52,672 bases of DNA from Hyphomicrobium sp. (lineage in GTDB: Bacteria > Pseudomonadota > Alphaproteobacteria > Rhizobiales > Hyphomicrobiaceae), in assembly GCA_025351425.1 (NCBI GenBank), contig JANXVY010000100.1, forward strand, positions 1-52,672, read 5' to 3'. Each line of letters begins with the position of its first letter. Position 1 is the stretch's first letter. The notes under the pieces were generated by a model, which was given only the letters and a program-made list of their open reading frames with translations, searched no databases and had not been told where the DNA came from. Both the position numbers and the translations under genes were made by a program. Shown piece by piece: positions 43,490 through 51,431 of this stretch.

Positions 43490-45352
43490 CTACTCCACCT
43501 TTGGCGGCACGGACAGATCGAGGCTCGGGCCTGGGGCGGCATCGGCTGGGTAGGGTCGTGCACCCTCTATGAACGGGGGTATGCCGGGGAGCGTCAGGCC
43601 CTTGGCCGCGCTTGCGCCTGAGGTGGCCGCACCGGTTGCAATCAAAGGCCCAGCGCCGGGGATCACGACCTTTGCGCCCATGGTGAGGCTCGGCATCAGG
43701 ATCAGCAGCGCGACCATGGCGAGCTGGATGGCCACGAACGGCACCGCTCCCCAATAGATCTGCGAGGTCGTCACTGGGGCTGTCTTGAGACCCGTCACGC
43801 GGTCGGCGAACGGCTTTTCTGGTGCGACCGAGCGTAGGAACATCAGCGCAAACCCGAACGGGGGATGCATGAAGCTCGTCTGCATGTTGACCGCGAGCAG
43901 CACGCCAAACCAGATCATGAACGGGCCGACATCGACCACGGTTTGCGTCGCGCCCGCACCCGCGACGCTGAGGCCGAACGACTTGGCGATGGCCACGGCC
44001 TCGGGGCTTGCGCGGAAAATCGCTTCCGCGGCGGGCTTGACCAGCGGCACGATGATGAACGACAGCTCGAAGAAATCGAGGAAGAAGGCGAGCAGGAACA
44101 CGGCGAGGTTTACCAAGATGAGGAACCCGTACATGCCGCCCGGCAGCGAGACCAACAGGTGCTCCACCCATTTGTGGCCGTCGACGCCGTAGAATGTGAG
44201 CGAGAAAATCCGCGCACCGATCAGGATGAACATCACGAACGAGGTCAACTTGGCCGTCTGTTCGACCGCCTGGCGCACCAAGTCCCAGTTGAGCCGCGCG
44301 GGGTTGTTATCGTGCCAGCGCTTGTAGCCGGCCAGCGCCAAAGCGCCCAGCGCGCCCATCGCGCCGCCCTGGGTGGGGGTCGCGAGACCAATGAAGATGG
44401 TGCCGAGTACGAGGAAAATCAGGAACAGCGGCGGGACCATCACGAACGTCACGCGCTGCGCGAGCTTCGATAGCAGGCGGCGGCCGGTCGAGGCTTCGAT
44501 GGCGCGGCTCGCCAAGGCGACTGGAAACGCGATGCCGACGGCGGCCGCCAGGGTCATCACGACATAATCGGGCCCGCTCGCGGTGCTGCCGCGCATCACG
44601 AATAGCCCCAGCGCGGTCGCCAGCACCGTCAGCCCCAGCAAAGACGCGAGCCCGCGCGAGCCGTCCGGCTCCTTGTCGGCGATGGCCTCCTGCGGCAGGC
44701 CGGGGGCGGCGTTGGGGTTTACAATCGTCACCAGAAACACGAACACGGCATACAGTCCTGCCAACATCAAGCCCGGCACGAAGGCGGCGGCGTACATCAG
44801 GTGCACCGGCCGGCCGAGCTGATCGGCGAGTATGATCAGCACCAGCGACGGGGGGATAATTTGCGCGAGCGTGCCGGACGCTGCGATCACGCCTGACGCC
44901 AGCCGCCGGTCGTAGCCGTAGCGCAGCATGATGGGCAGCGAAATCAGCCCCATGGAAATGACGGAAGCTGCGACCACGCCGGTCGTTGCCGCCAACAATG
45001 CGCCGACGAAGATCACCGCATAGGCGAGCCCGCCGCGCGCGGTACCGAAAAGCTGGCCGACGGTTTCGAGCAAATCTTCCGCCATGCCCGACCGTTCCAG
45101 GATCAGCCCCATGAACGTAAAGAAGGGCACGGCGAGCAGCGTCGTTCCGGTTTCCCCGCTCATCACGCCATAGATGCGTTCGGGCAGAGCCTGGAGAAAA
45201 TCGGGCCGGAACAGTCCCAGCTCGATGCCGAGCCCGGCGAAGGCGATGCCGACCGCCCCCAGCGAAAACGCGATCGGATAGCCGAGCAGCAGGAATGCGA
45301 TCAGCGCTGCAAACATGAGGGGGGCCATATTGGCCGCCAGAAGCGTTGCCAT
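43490..45352 (-). CDS. TRAP transporter large permease (DctM type)
   Basis: A 620-residue polytopic protein with about 14 or more helices. It starts MATLLAANMAPLMFAALIAF, contains the family motifs SGETGTTLLAVPFFTFMGLI, SVISMGLISLPIMLRYGYD and, near the C-terminus, FELSFIIVPLVKPAAEAIF and NMQTSFMHPPFGFALMFLR. At 620 residues it is longer than the usual ~430, with an extra hydrophobic middle section (about 240-340) and a 50-residue Pro/Ala tail, as in the keto-acid TRAP group. The start at 45352 has GAGGA upstream, seven bases after the small-subunit stop; longer frames overlap that gene. Confidence 0.9.
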   Translation of the reverse strand: MATLLAANMAPLMFAALIAFLLLGYPIAFSLGAVGIAFAGLGIELGLFRPDFLQALPERIYGVMSGETGTTLLAVPFFTFMGLILERSGMAEDLLETVGQLFGTARGGLAYAVIFVGALLAATTGVVAASVISMGLISLPIMLRYGYDRRLASGVIAASGTLAQIIPPSLVLIILADQLGRPVHLMYAAAFVPGLMLAGLYAVFVFLVTIVNPNAAPGLPQEAIADKEPDGSRGLASLLGLTVLATALGLFVMRGSTASGPDYVVMTLAAAVGIAFPVALASRAIEASTGRRLLSKLAQRVTFVMVPPLFLIFLVLGTIFIGLATPTQGGAMGALGALALAGYKRWHDNNPARLNWDLVRQAVEQTAKLTSFVMFILIGARIFSLTFYGVDGHKWVEHLLVSLPGGMYGFLILVNLAVFLLAFFLDFFELSFIIVPLVKPAAEAIFRASPEAVAIAKSFGLSVAGAGATQTVVDVGPFMIWFGVLLAVNMQTSFMHPPFGFALMFLRSVAPEKPFADRVTGLKTAPVTTSQIYWGAVPFVAIQLAMVALLILMPSLTMGAKVVIPGAGPLIATGAATSGASAAKGLTLPGIPPFIEGARPYPADAAPGPSLDLSVPPKVE

Positions 45353-45359
45353 TTGGTCC

Positions 45360-45917
45360 TCAGATATCGTGGGGCGTCGTGGCGGGATGAGCTTCTGCCG
45401 GATCGGGGAGCGCGCCCTGAAGGATGGCAACCCGCTTTATGAGTTCGGAAACCCCTTGCGCAAACAGCAGCGCGAAGGCGAGCGGGATCAGCATCTTGAG
45501 GGGCCACTGCGGCAGGCCGCCGAAATTACTAGAACCCTCGCCTTGCACAAACGACGTGCGCGCGAAGGGGATCGACGTCCACAAGACCAGCCCCGCCATC
45601 GGCAGCAAAAATAATGCGTGGCCAATCACGTCGATCCAATCCCGCGTCCGCTTGGAGAGCCGCTGGTTCAGAATATCGATACGGATGTGCTCGTTGGCCT
45701 TCAGCGTCCACGGGGCCGAGAGCAGGAAGACACCTGAGAACATCAGCCACTGGATCTCGGTCCAAGCGTTGGAATTCGCGCCCGCGCCCAGCGTCTTGCC
45801 GATCATCGCATGTCCTGCCGCCACCACGCACACGCCCAGCACCAGCCAGGCAGACGCGCGGCCTACCGCCTCCGTTACCGCGTCGATTGCGCGGCTCAAA
45901 CCCATCATTATCGGCAT
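45360..45917 (-). CDS. TRAP transporter small permease (DctQ type)
   Basis: A 185-residue protein with four membrane helices and the DctQ signature WTLKANEHIRIDILNQRLS after the second. It pairs with the large permease encoded immediately downstream. A GAGGGGGG tract just upstream of ATG 45917 gives a strong ribosome site. Together with the binding protein at 41074 these make a complete TRAP system, probably for a keto acid or similar carboxylate. Confidence 0.9.
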   Translation of the reverse strand: MPIMMGLSRAIDAVTEAVGRASAWLVLGVCVVAAGHAMIGKTLGAGANSNAWTEIQWLMFSGVFLLSAPWTLKANEHIRIDILNQRLSKRTRDWIDVIGHALFLLPMAGLVLWTSIPFARTSFVQGEGSSNFGGLPQWPLKMLIPLAFALLFAQGVSELIKRVAILQGALPDPAEAHPATTPHDI

Positions 45918-46072
45918 ATTGCCCCCCTCAGCGCTTGGTGGCTGATTTTAACCCGGTCAAACGTTTCCTGAGTGTCGTATAGCGGTCACGGGCCAGCGCT
46001 GCTAGACAACGCGCTCGCAAACTTGCGCCACGCACCGGTTCGTGGCCACCCCCCTGCTGCCAAGGAGTCTCT

Positions 46073-47629
46073 ATGTCCGTTTCGAAGCCCCTCGTTCTGG
46101 AGCGCCTGCGGCGCGTCAAAGGTCCCGATCTCGACAGCAATATCGTCGATCTCGGACTGGTCTCGGAAATCCTGATCAAGGACGGGCGGGTTTATTTCTC
46201 GATCACCGTGCCGGCGGCCCGCGCCAACGAACTCGAGCCGCTGCGGCAGGCGGCCGAGAAGATGGTTAGCGAGATCGAGGGCGTCTCGGGCGTAACGGCC
46301 GTGCTGACCGCGGAAGCGGCTAAAGGCAGCGCCGCCCCCGTGCCCGCCGACAATGTCAGCACGATCGCCGAGCACAAACGCGTCAAGGAAGCGCGCGAAC
46401 GCGGCCAGACGGGCGATGGCGCTCCATCCGCCGCTCCTGCTGCCCGCGGTCCGGCACCGGCATTTCCGCCCGCTCCCGCGAAGCCTAACCAGGTGGCCGG
46501 CGTAAAGCATCTGATCGCGGTTGCGTCCGGCAAGGGCGGCGTCGGCAAGTCGACGACCGCAGTCAACCTCGCACTCGGGTTCAAAGCCATCGGCCTTAAA
46601 GTCGGCATTCTGGACGCCGACATCTACGGTCCTTCGCAGCCGCGCCTGCTCGGCCTCTCCGGCAAGCCCGAGGTTGTCGACGGCGGCAAGACGCTGCGCC
46701 CGATGAAGGCCTACGGCGTCAAGGTCATGTCGATGGGCTTCATGGTCGACGAGGCGACGCCCATTATCTGGCGCGGGCCGATGGTCGTCTCCGCCCTCAA
46801 CCAGATGCTGCGCGATGTCGCCTGGGAGGAATCGGGCGACGGCGGCCTCGACGTTCTGGTCATCGACATGCCGCCCGGCACAGGCGACGTGCAGCTGACC
46901 ATGGCTCAGCAGGTGCCGCTGTCGGGTGCGGTTATCGTGTCAACGCCGCAGGACCTCGCGCTGATCGACGCCCGCAAGGGCCTTAACATGTTCCGCAAGG
47001 TCGACATCCCCGTGCTCGGCATCATCGAGAACATGAGCACCTTCGTCTGCCCCAAGTGCGGCGAGCGGACCGACATCTTCGGCCACGGCGGCGCCAAGCT
47101 CGAAGCCGAGAAGCTCGACATCCCCTTCCTCGGCGGCGTGCCGCTGCACCTCGACATCCGCACCAATTCCGACAACGGCCGCCCTATCACCGCGACCCAG
47201 CCCGACAGCGTGCACGCCCAGATCTATCGAGATCTTGCAGCCCGCGTGTGGGCCGAGACGCTTGCAGCTTCGGGCAAAGCGATCAAGCCGCCCAAGCTGT
47301 CGCTCAACACCGCCGCCGACGTGCTGACGATCGCGTTCGAGGATGGAGCGACCCACCAGCTTTCGGCCGAGATGCTGCGCGTCATGAGCCCGTCCGCCGA
47401 GGTTCAAGGTCATTCGGCGGCGCAGCGCGTCACGCTCGGCAAGAAGCGCAACGTCAAGATCAAAGAGCTGCAGCCGGTCGGCAACTATGCGGTCAAGATC
47501 ATCTTCGACGATGGTCACAACACCGGCCTCTACGCTTGGCCCTATCTCGATCAGCTCGGCCGCGAGAAGGACGCCCGCTGGGCCGAATACCTCGCTGAAC
47601 TCGAAAAGAAGGGCCTGACGCGGGGGTAA
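46073..47629 (+). CDS. apbC: Mrp/ApbC Fe-S cluster carrier ATPase with C-terminal DUF971 domain
   Basis: A 518-residue protein. Residues 1-90 form a MIP18/DUF59 domain (GPDLDSNIVDLGLVSEI). After an Ala/Pro linker comes the deviant-Walker P-loop ATPase (VASGKGGVGKSTTAVNLALG, about 149-168), ADIYGPSQPRLLG, DMPPGTGDVQLTMAQ and the Fe-S-binding CPKC (C326, C329). The last ~105 residues (LSLNTAADVLTIAFEDGATH through HNTGLYAWPYLDQLG) match DUF971, normally a separate protein or the N-terminus of gamma-butyrobetaine hydroxylase. It carries and transfers Fe-S clusters. AGGAG six bases before the ATG supports the start; monocistronic. Confidence 0.93.
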   Translation: MSVSKPLVLERLRRVKGPDLDSNIVDLGLVSEILIKDGRVYFSITVPAARANELEPLRQAAEKMVSEIEGVSGVTAVLTAEAAKGSAAPVPADNVSTIAEHKRVKEARERGQTGDGAPSAAPAARGPAPAFPPAPAKPNQVAGVKHLIAVASGKGGVGKSTTAVNLALGFKAIGLKVGILDADIYGPSQPRLLGLSGKPEVVDGGKTLRPMKAYGVKVMSMGFMVDEATPIIWRGPMVVSALNQMLRDVAWEESGDGGLDVLVIDMPPGTGDVQLTMAQQVPLSGAVIVSTPQDLALIDARKGLNMFRKVDIPVLGIIENMSTFVCPKCGERTDIFGHGGAKLEAEKLDIPFLGGVPLHLDIRTNSDNGRPITATQPDSVHAQIYRDLAARVWAETLAASGKAIKPPKLSLNTAADVLTIAFEDGATHQLSAEMLRVMSPSAEVQGHSAAQRVTLGKKRNVKIKELQPVGNYAVKIIFDDGHNTGLYAWPYLDQLGREKDARWAEYLAELEKKGLTRG

Positions 47630-47786
47630 GCTCGCCCGAGCAGATCGCATTTCGACGGAAGGGCGCGGGGGCATGTAGCACACCTGCCCTGGGGTCCGAT
47701 TGGCCATGGGTGAGGTTCGGGCTCCAGGTGCCAAAGTCTCGTCAACCAGTGCAATCTGCAACGGGTTAGGGAGTGGATGGCCGGTA

Positions 47787-48233
47787 TCAGAGCTGGTGTC
47801 GACTCCGGGGAGCCGGCTGCTCCACCAGATCGACCAGTTGCGGGTCAATGTAGGTTTGGCCACTCAATACGGTTCGAATGCCGGCAACAAGTTCGCGCGC
47901 AGGAGCGCCTTTGACAATATAGCCCGTCGCTCCCGCTGCGATCGATGCCCGTACGATATCGATATCGCGCCGAAACGAGAACATGACGAGCCTGGTTTCC
48001 AGGTTTTCAAGTCGGATCCGGGCTACCGCGTCGAGGCCACCTCCCGGCATGTTGACATCCAGCATCATCAGGGCGGGACGTTTACTCAAGGCCAATTGCA
48101 GTGCTTCTTCGGCCGTTCCGCCCTGGCCCACCAGCATGAAATCGGGTTCGTCCAACAAAGTGTCGATTATACCGCGTCGTACCATCGTATGGTCGTCCAC
48201 CACGGCGAACGTGAAAACTTGGCTCTGGGTCAC
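47787..48233 (-). CDS. Response regulator, receiver domain only (NarL/FixJ-like)
   Basis: A 148-residue receiver: acidic pocket VVDDHTMVRRG, phosphoacceptor D59 in MMLDVNMPGGG, S86 in VMFSFRRD and K108 in YIVKGAP are all present. The sequence ends PQLVDLVEQPAPRSRHQL where NarL-type proteins would continue into a LuxR helix-turn-helix. The 150 bases downstream hold no such domain in any - frame. Translation starts at GTG 48233, overlapping the kinase stop. It may signal by protein contact, or be a truncated regulator. Confidence 0.88.
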   Translation of the reverse strand: MTQSQVFTFAVVDDHTMVRRGIIDTLLDEPDFMLVGQGGTAEEALQLALSKRPALMMLDVNMPGGGLDAVARIRLENLETRLVMFSFRRDIDIVRASIAAGATGYIVKGAPARELVAGIRTVLSGQTYIDPQLVDLVEQPAPRSRHQL

Positions 48234-49240
48234 GACGCCCCCGCCTGGGTAAGGCTGCTTGGGAAGCTTGCCGTCAAACGCGTGCCGTCCCCAGGCGTGC
48301 TCACGATGTCCAAAACTCCACGCAATGCCAGCACGCGAGCGCGCATCCCGGTGATGCCGAGGCCGGCCGTCGAGGAACGGCTGATATCGAATCCGTGCCC
48401 GTCGTCGACCACCGAAATCGTCACGTTTGGGCCAAGCGCTACTTCAACGCGCGTCGTGGCCGACCGGGCATGCTTGTAGGCATTCGACAACGCTTCCTGA
48501 ACAAAACGGTAGGCACACGTTTTTAACGAGTCCGGGACGGCACCAACTGTCCCAGAAACCAAAACGGGAACTGAAGTCCGGGTTGTTTCCTCATGCCGTT
48601 TCACGCTCAACTGAATGGCCTCGATCAGGGTCGCCGAATTCAGTTCTGGCAACGAAAGTCCGGTTGAGATGCCGCGCACTTCGAGCAGCGTTTTGTCAAC
48701 GACATCACGCAAGTTGCCGAAGATTTCCATATTCCGGGGATCACCTGCTCCCGCAATCGAGGGCGTCAGCCGATCGACCTGCAACAGGGCGAATGTAAGT
48801 AATTGAGCCGGGCCGTCGTGGAGATCGGCACCAATTTTCTGCAAGGTTCTTTCGTGGATACCGGCGGTAGCCTCACTGAAGCTTTGAAGCGAGGCCCCTA
48901 GTTTTTCGTTCTGCTCGAGAAGCTCACGTGTGGCTTCAAGTTGATTCTCAAGCCGGGCGTTTGCATCGCGCGCCGCCTCGACAAAGGGGCGGACCACACC
49001 GGCGTAAATGACCGGACTTCCCGTTATTGTCAGCAGCGCTGCGTCAAAGAGATCAACCGTGAGGGGCACTGCGGTAAACCACTGCGACAGGATCACCATG
49101 ATGATCGCTTCGACAATAAAAATAATGACAGCGATCTTCCCTACCATTCGCAGAATCTGTGAGCGGACCCCCGAGGCGGCTTTTTTTCTTCTATCGCGTA
49201 GGCTGCCATTATCCGTAATCCTGAGAAAACGTTCTGCCAT
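48230..49240 (-). CDS. Membrane sensor histidine kinase of the HisKA_3 (NarX-like) family
   Basis: A 336-residue kinase with two N-terminal membrane helices (about 27-52 and 62-83; VGKIAVIIFIVEAIIMVILS) and a coiled linker. The dimerisation H-box IGADLHDGPAQLLTFALLQV carries the phosphorylated His, followed by an ATPase domain with SVVDDGHGFD and GLGITGMRARVLAL. There is no sizeable sensory loop, so the stimulus may be in the membrane or the cytoplasm. ATG 49240 is preferred over the open frame to 49321. It overlaps the response regulator by 4 bases. It is divergent from the spike-like operon at 49615. Confidence 0.9.
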   Translation of the reverse strand: MAERFLRITDNGSLRDRRKKAASGVRSQILRMVGKIAVIIFIVEAIIMVILSQWFTAVPLTVDLFDAALLTITGSPVIYAGVVRPFVEAARDANARLENQLEATRELLEQNEKLGASLQSFSEATAGIHERTLQKIGADLHDGPAQLLTFALLQVDRLTPSIAGAGDPRNMEIFGNLRDVVDKTLLEVRGISTGLSLPELNSATLIEAIQLSVKRHEETTRTSVPVLVSGTVGAVPDSLKTCAYRFVQEALSNAYKHARSATTRVEVALGPNVTISVVDDGHGFDISRSSTAGLGITGMRARVLALRGVLDIVSTPGDGTRLTASFPSSLTQAGAS

Positions 49241-49614
49241 CCGCCATTCGGCCAACCTGGCGCATTGTATCCACGACCTGCCATATGCCGCATTAACGAT
49301 GCATGCCCGGACCAATCTCATTGTACCAGAATTAGGGCTTGCGTCATTGCCCGCTGAGTTGCGGCCGGCGGCAATTTGTAAAGTATTTAATTTCAGGATC
49401 GGTCAAGCACGCATTGCATGTGACTGAGTTTTCCAAGCCGCACCGACTGAGCCGTGTTCGTCGTGGCAGAGGCGATGGCCTCGTGTCTTTTAAAAAACTT
49501 ATCCCCGCCCCCTGACACCACACGGATACTGCGGACCGGTGCGCTCGAACATTGAGCGCGCTCAACCGCTTGAGCAGCATCGCTCTCGCGCAACCGCTGC
49601 TTCGTGGAGTGTAC
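49241..49614. other. Intergenic region between kinase and spike-module genes
   Basis: These 374 bases contain the divergent promoters. Seen: a small GAGGC-GATG-GCCTC hairpin (49469-49482) followed by GTGTCTTTT, and the perfect palindrome TTGAGCGCGCTCAA at 49552-49565. Three TTAA tetramers occur, but none is part of a full TTAA-N7-TTAA CtrA box. No RNA gene is recognised. Confidence 0.5.
49552..49565. promoter_or_regulatory. Perfect 14-bp palindrome before the spike module
   Basis: TTGAGCGCGCTCAA is a perfect palindrome ending 49 bases before the first gene of the spike-like operon. A dimeric regulator could bind it. No cognate is known. Confidence 0.4.
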
Positions 49615-49878
49615 ATGGCCACTAATCCTTTTGCCAGCCAGTCGACCGGATTGATCGGTCCGGCGGCTCAGCTGTTTCCCGTCACCAAGTCGGATACCGC
49701 CGACCTGCCCAATGGCGTGTGCCGCGCCGTACTCGTGGGCACCGCGGGCTCCGCCAACTTGATGGACGCCTCAGGCAACCTTGCTTCCGGCGTGCCGCTG
49801 CAGCAGGGCTACAACCCGATCGGCGTGCGCCGCCTCATGACGGGGGGCACCGCCGACAACGTGTGGGCGATCTACTGA
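49615..49878 (+). CDS. Spike base protein, Rcc01079 (GTA GhsA-like) family
   Basis: An 87-residue protein following the pattern of the Rhodobacter capsulatus GTA head-spike base family: MATNPFASQSTGLIGPAAQL, then FPVTKSDTADLPNGVCRAVL, VGTAGSANLMDASGN and the final GVRRLMTGGTADNVWAIY. In R. capsulatus the relative forms a collar that anchors a fibre on the GTA capsid. GGAG six bases before ATG 49615 decides the start. The stop overlaps the next small gene as TGATG. It heads a four-gene module. Family call from recalled sequence pattern. Confidence 0.8.
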   Translation: MATNPFASQSTGLIGPAAQLFPVTKSDTADLPNGVCRAVLVGTAGSANLMDASGNLASGVPLQQGYNPIGVRRLMTGGTADNVWAIY

Positions 49879-50015
49879 TGATCGGATTCGCCCTCTCGCT
49901 GTGGCCGAAGACACAGGCGAGCGGCAGCGCGCCGCCGCCGCCGTATCAGCCCTCTCTCGATTTCACTGACAGCCGCAATTCGGGCCTTTGCGCCCTCATC
50001 ACAGGTATCGCATGA
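49878..50015 (+). CDS. 45-residue protein coupled between spike base and fibre-like genes
   Basis: A short frame, MIGFALSLWPKTQASGSAPP onward, ending GLCALITGIA. Its ATG overlaps the spike-base stop (TGATG), and its stop overlaps the next start (ATGA). This double coupling is the main evidence that it is translated. It has a hydrophobic start, a Pro run and a Cys near the end. Small structural connectors are common in phage operons; the role is unknown. Confidence 0.6.
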   Translation: MIGFALSLWPKTQASGSAPPPPYQPSLDFTDSRNSGLCALITGIA

Positions 50016-51418
50016 CCTTATCCGTCAAAGACGCGTCGGGAACGACGCAGACCATCAAGACCAACGACGACATGGCCGGAATCGCTGGCACGCCAAACGC
50101 CAACGTGCTTTCCGTCCAAGGCGTGAGCGGGGGCGTTGCACAGCCCGTTACCGTCGGCAATTTCCCGGCGACGCAGGCCGTATCGGGTTCGGTTGCCGTC
50201 TCCAATCTGCCCGCCACGCAGGCCGTGTCGGCTGCCAGCTTGCCGCTGCCTGCGGGCGCTGCCACAGCTGCCCTTCAGCCCGCCATCAACGCTGACGGCG
50301 GCGCGCAGGTTCACGTCCAGAACTTCCCGGCGACACAGCCTGTCAGCGGGTCTGTCGCCGTGTCAAACTTCCCCGCGACACAAGGCGTCTCTGCCGCGTC
50401 CCTCCCGCTGCCCACAGGGGCCGCGACTGACGCCTCGCTTGGTACCCTTGGCACGACGCCGCCTGCCCTTCCGGGCGCATCCACGGGCATTATGGGCCTC
50501 TTGCGCTGGATCGGCAGCCTGCTCGGTGGAACTCTGACCGTATCTGTCAATAACGCGGTCGGCGCGCCGGTTCCCGTGACAATCGCTGGCGATACGGCGG
50601 CGCTCAATATATCATTCCCCGCGACGCAAGTGGTCAGCGGGACATTCTGGCAAGCAACCCAGCCGGTATCGGTCACAAACCTGCCCGCAACGCAAGCCGT
50701 GTCGGCTGCTGCTCTCCCGCTGCCAACGGGCGCTGCCACATCGGCCAGCCAAGCCTCGCTCGTCGCGACGACGGCCGGGACCGCAACGCGCGTCGTGCTC
50801 GTAGACCCAACGACCGGCAACGGATCGCTCGTCCAGGCATTCCACAACGCCGACAACCAAGTCGTTGGCAACACATCGTATGGACTGCTGACCGGCGGCG
50901 TCGATCAGCTCATCAACGCAGCTGGAAACCTCGACCGCAAGCGCGCAGTCGCGGGCGACGCCATGGCTGTCACCGGGCTTGCCGCCGAAGTGCTGATGGT
51001 TTGGAATGGGGCGAGCTACGACCGGGCCACGGGTTCGGCTGCGCGCGGCCAAGACGTGGCGATCAAGCCATCGGCTTCTGCGACCGCGCCGTCTAGCGCG
51101 CGCATCGCATCGGCGGCGACGACCAACGCCACCAGCGTCAAGGCGTCGGCTGGAAACGTCTACCACATTATCGCGGGCAACACGGCAGCGAGCGCCCGCT
51201 ATCTCAAGCTCTACAACAAAGCGAGCGCGCCCACGGTTGGCACCGATACGCCGCTGGTCACGCTTTATCTGCCAGCGTCGGGCGGGTTTGCCGAAGTGTT
51301 TGACATCCCGCTCGGCTTCACGACCGGAATTGCCTACGCGATCACGGCGGGCGTGGCGGATACCGATACGGCGGCGGTCTCCGCGAACGATGTCCATGGC
51401 ATCATTCTGTACGTTTGA
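50012..51418 (+). CDS. Repeat-rich phage/GTA fibre-like structural protein
   Basis: A 468-residue protein. The N-terminus (TLSVKDASGTTQTIKTNDDM) resembles short attachment domains of phage structural proteins. Residues 46-245 hold seven copies of a (P/Q)ATQ motif at 52, 67, 106, 121, 203, 214 and 225, mostly in the context VSNxPATQxVSxxSLPLP(A/T)GAAT, suggesting a stacked beta structure. Residues 360-468 form a separate beta-rich domain (VYHIIAGNTAASARYLKLYN, AEVFDIPLGFTTGIAYAI). It follows the spike-base gene and probably forms the shaft. Ser/Thr/Ala-rich composition fits an external fibre. Confidence 0.75.
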   Translation: MTLSVKDASGTTQTIKTNDDMAGIAGTPNANVLSVQGVSGGVAQPVTVGNFPATQAVSGSVAVSNLPATQAVSAASLPLPAGAATAALQPAINADGGAQVHVQNFPATQPVSGSVAVSNFPATQGVSAASLPLPTGAATDASLGTLGTTPPALPGASTGIMGLLRWIGSLLGGTLTVSVNNAVGAPVPVTIAGDTAALNISFPATQVVSGTFWQATQPVSVTNLPATQAVSAAALPLPTGAATSASQASLVATTAGTATRVVLVDPTTGNGSLVQAFHNADNQVVGNTSYGLLTGGVDQLINAAGNLDRKRAVAGDAMAVTGLAAEVLMVWNGASYDRATGSAARGQDVAIKPSASATAPSSARIASAATTNATSVKASAGNVYHIIAGNTAASARYLKLYNKASAPTVGTDTPLVTLYLPASGGFAEVFDIPLGFTTGIAYAITAGVADTDTAAVSANDVHGIILYV

Positions 51419-51431
51419 GGGAGGTCACACC

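Noticed and set aside
43347-43553. Proline-rich + frame running into the TRAP permease gene
   Set aside because: No ribosome site, overlaps the opposite-strand permease, low-complexity composition.
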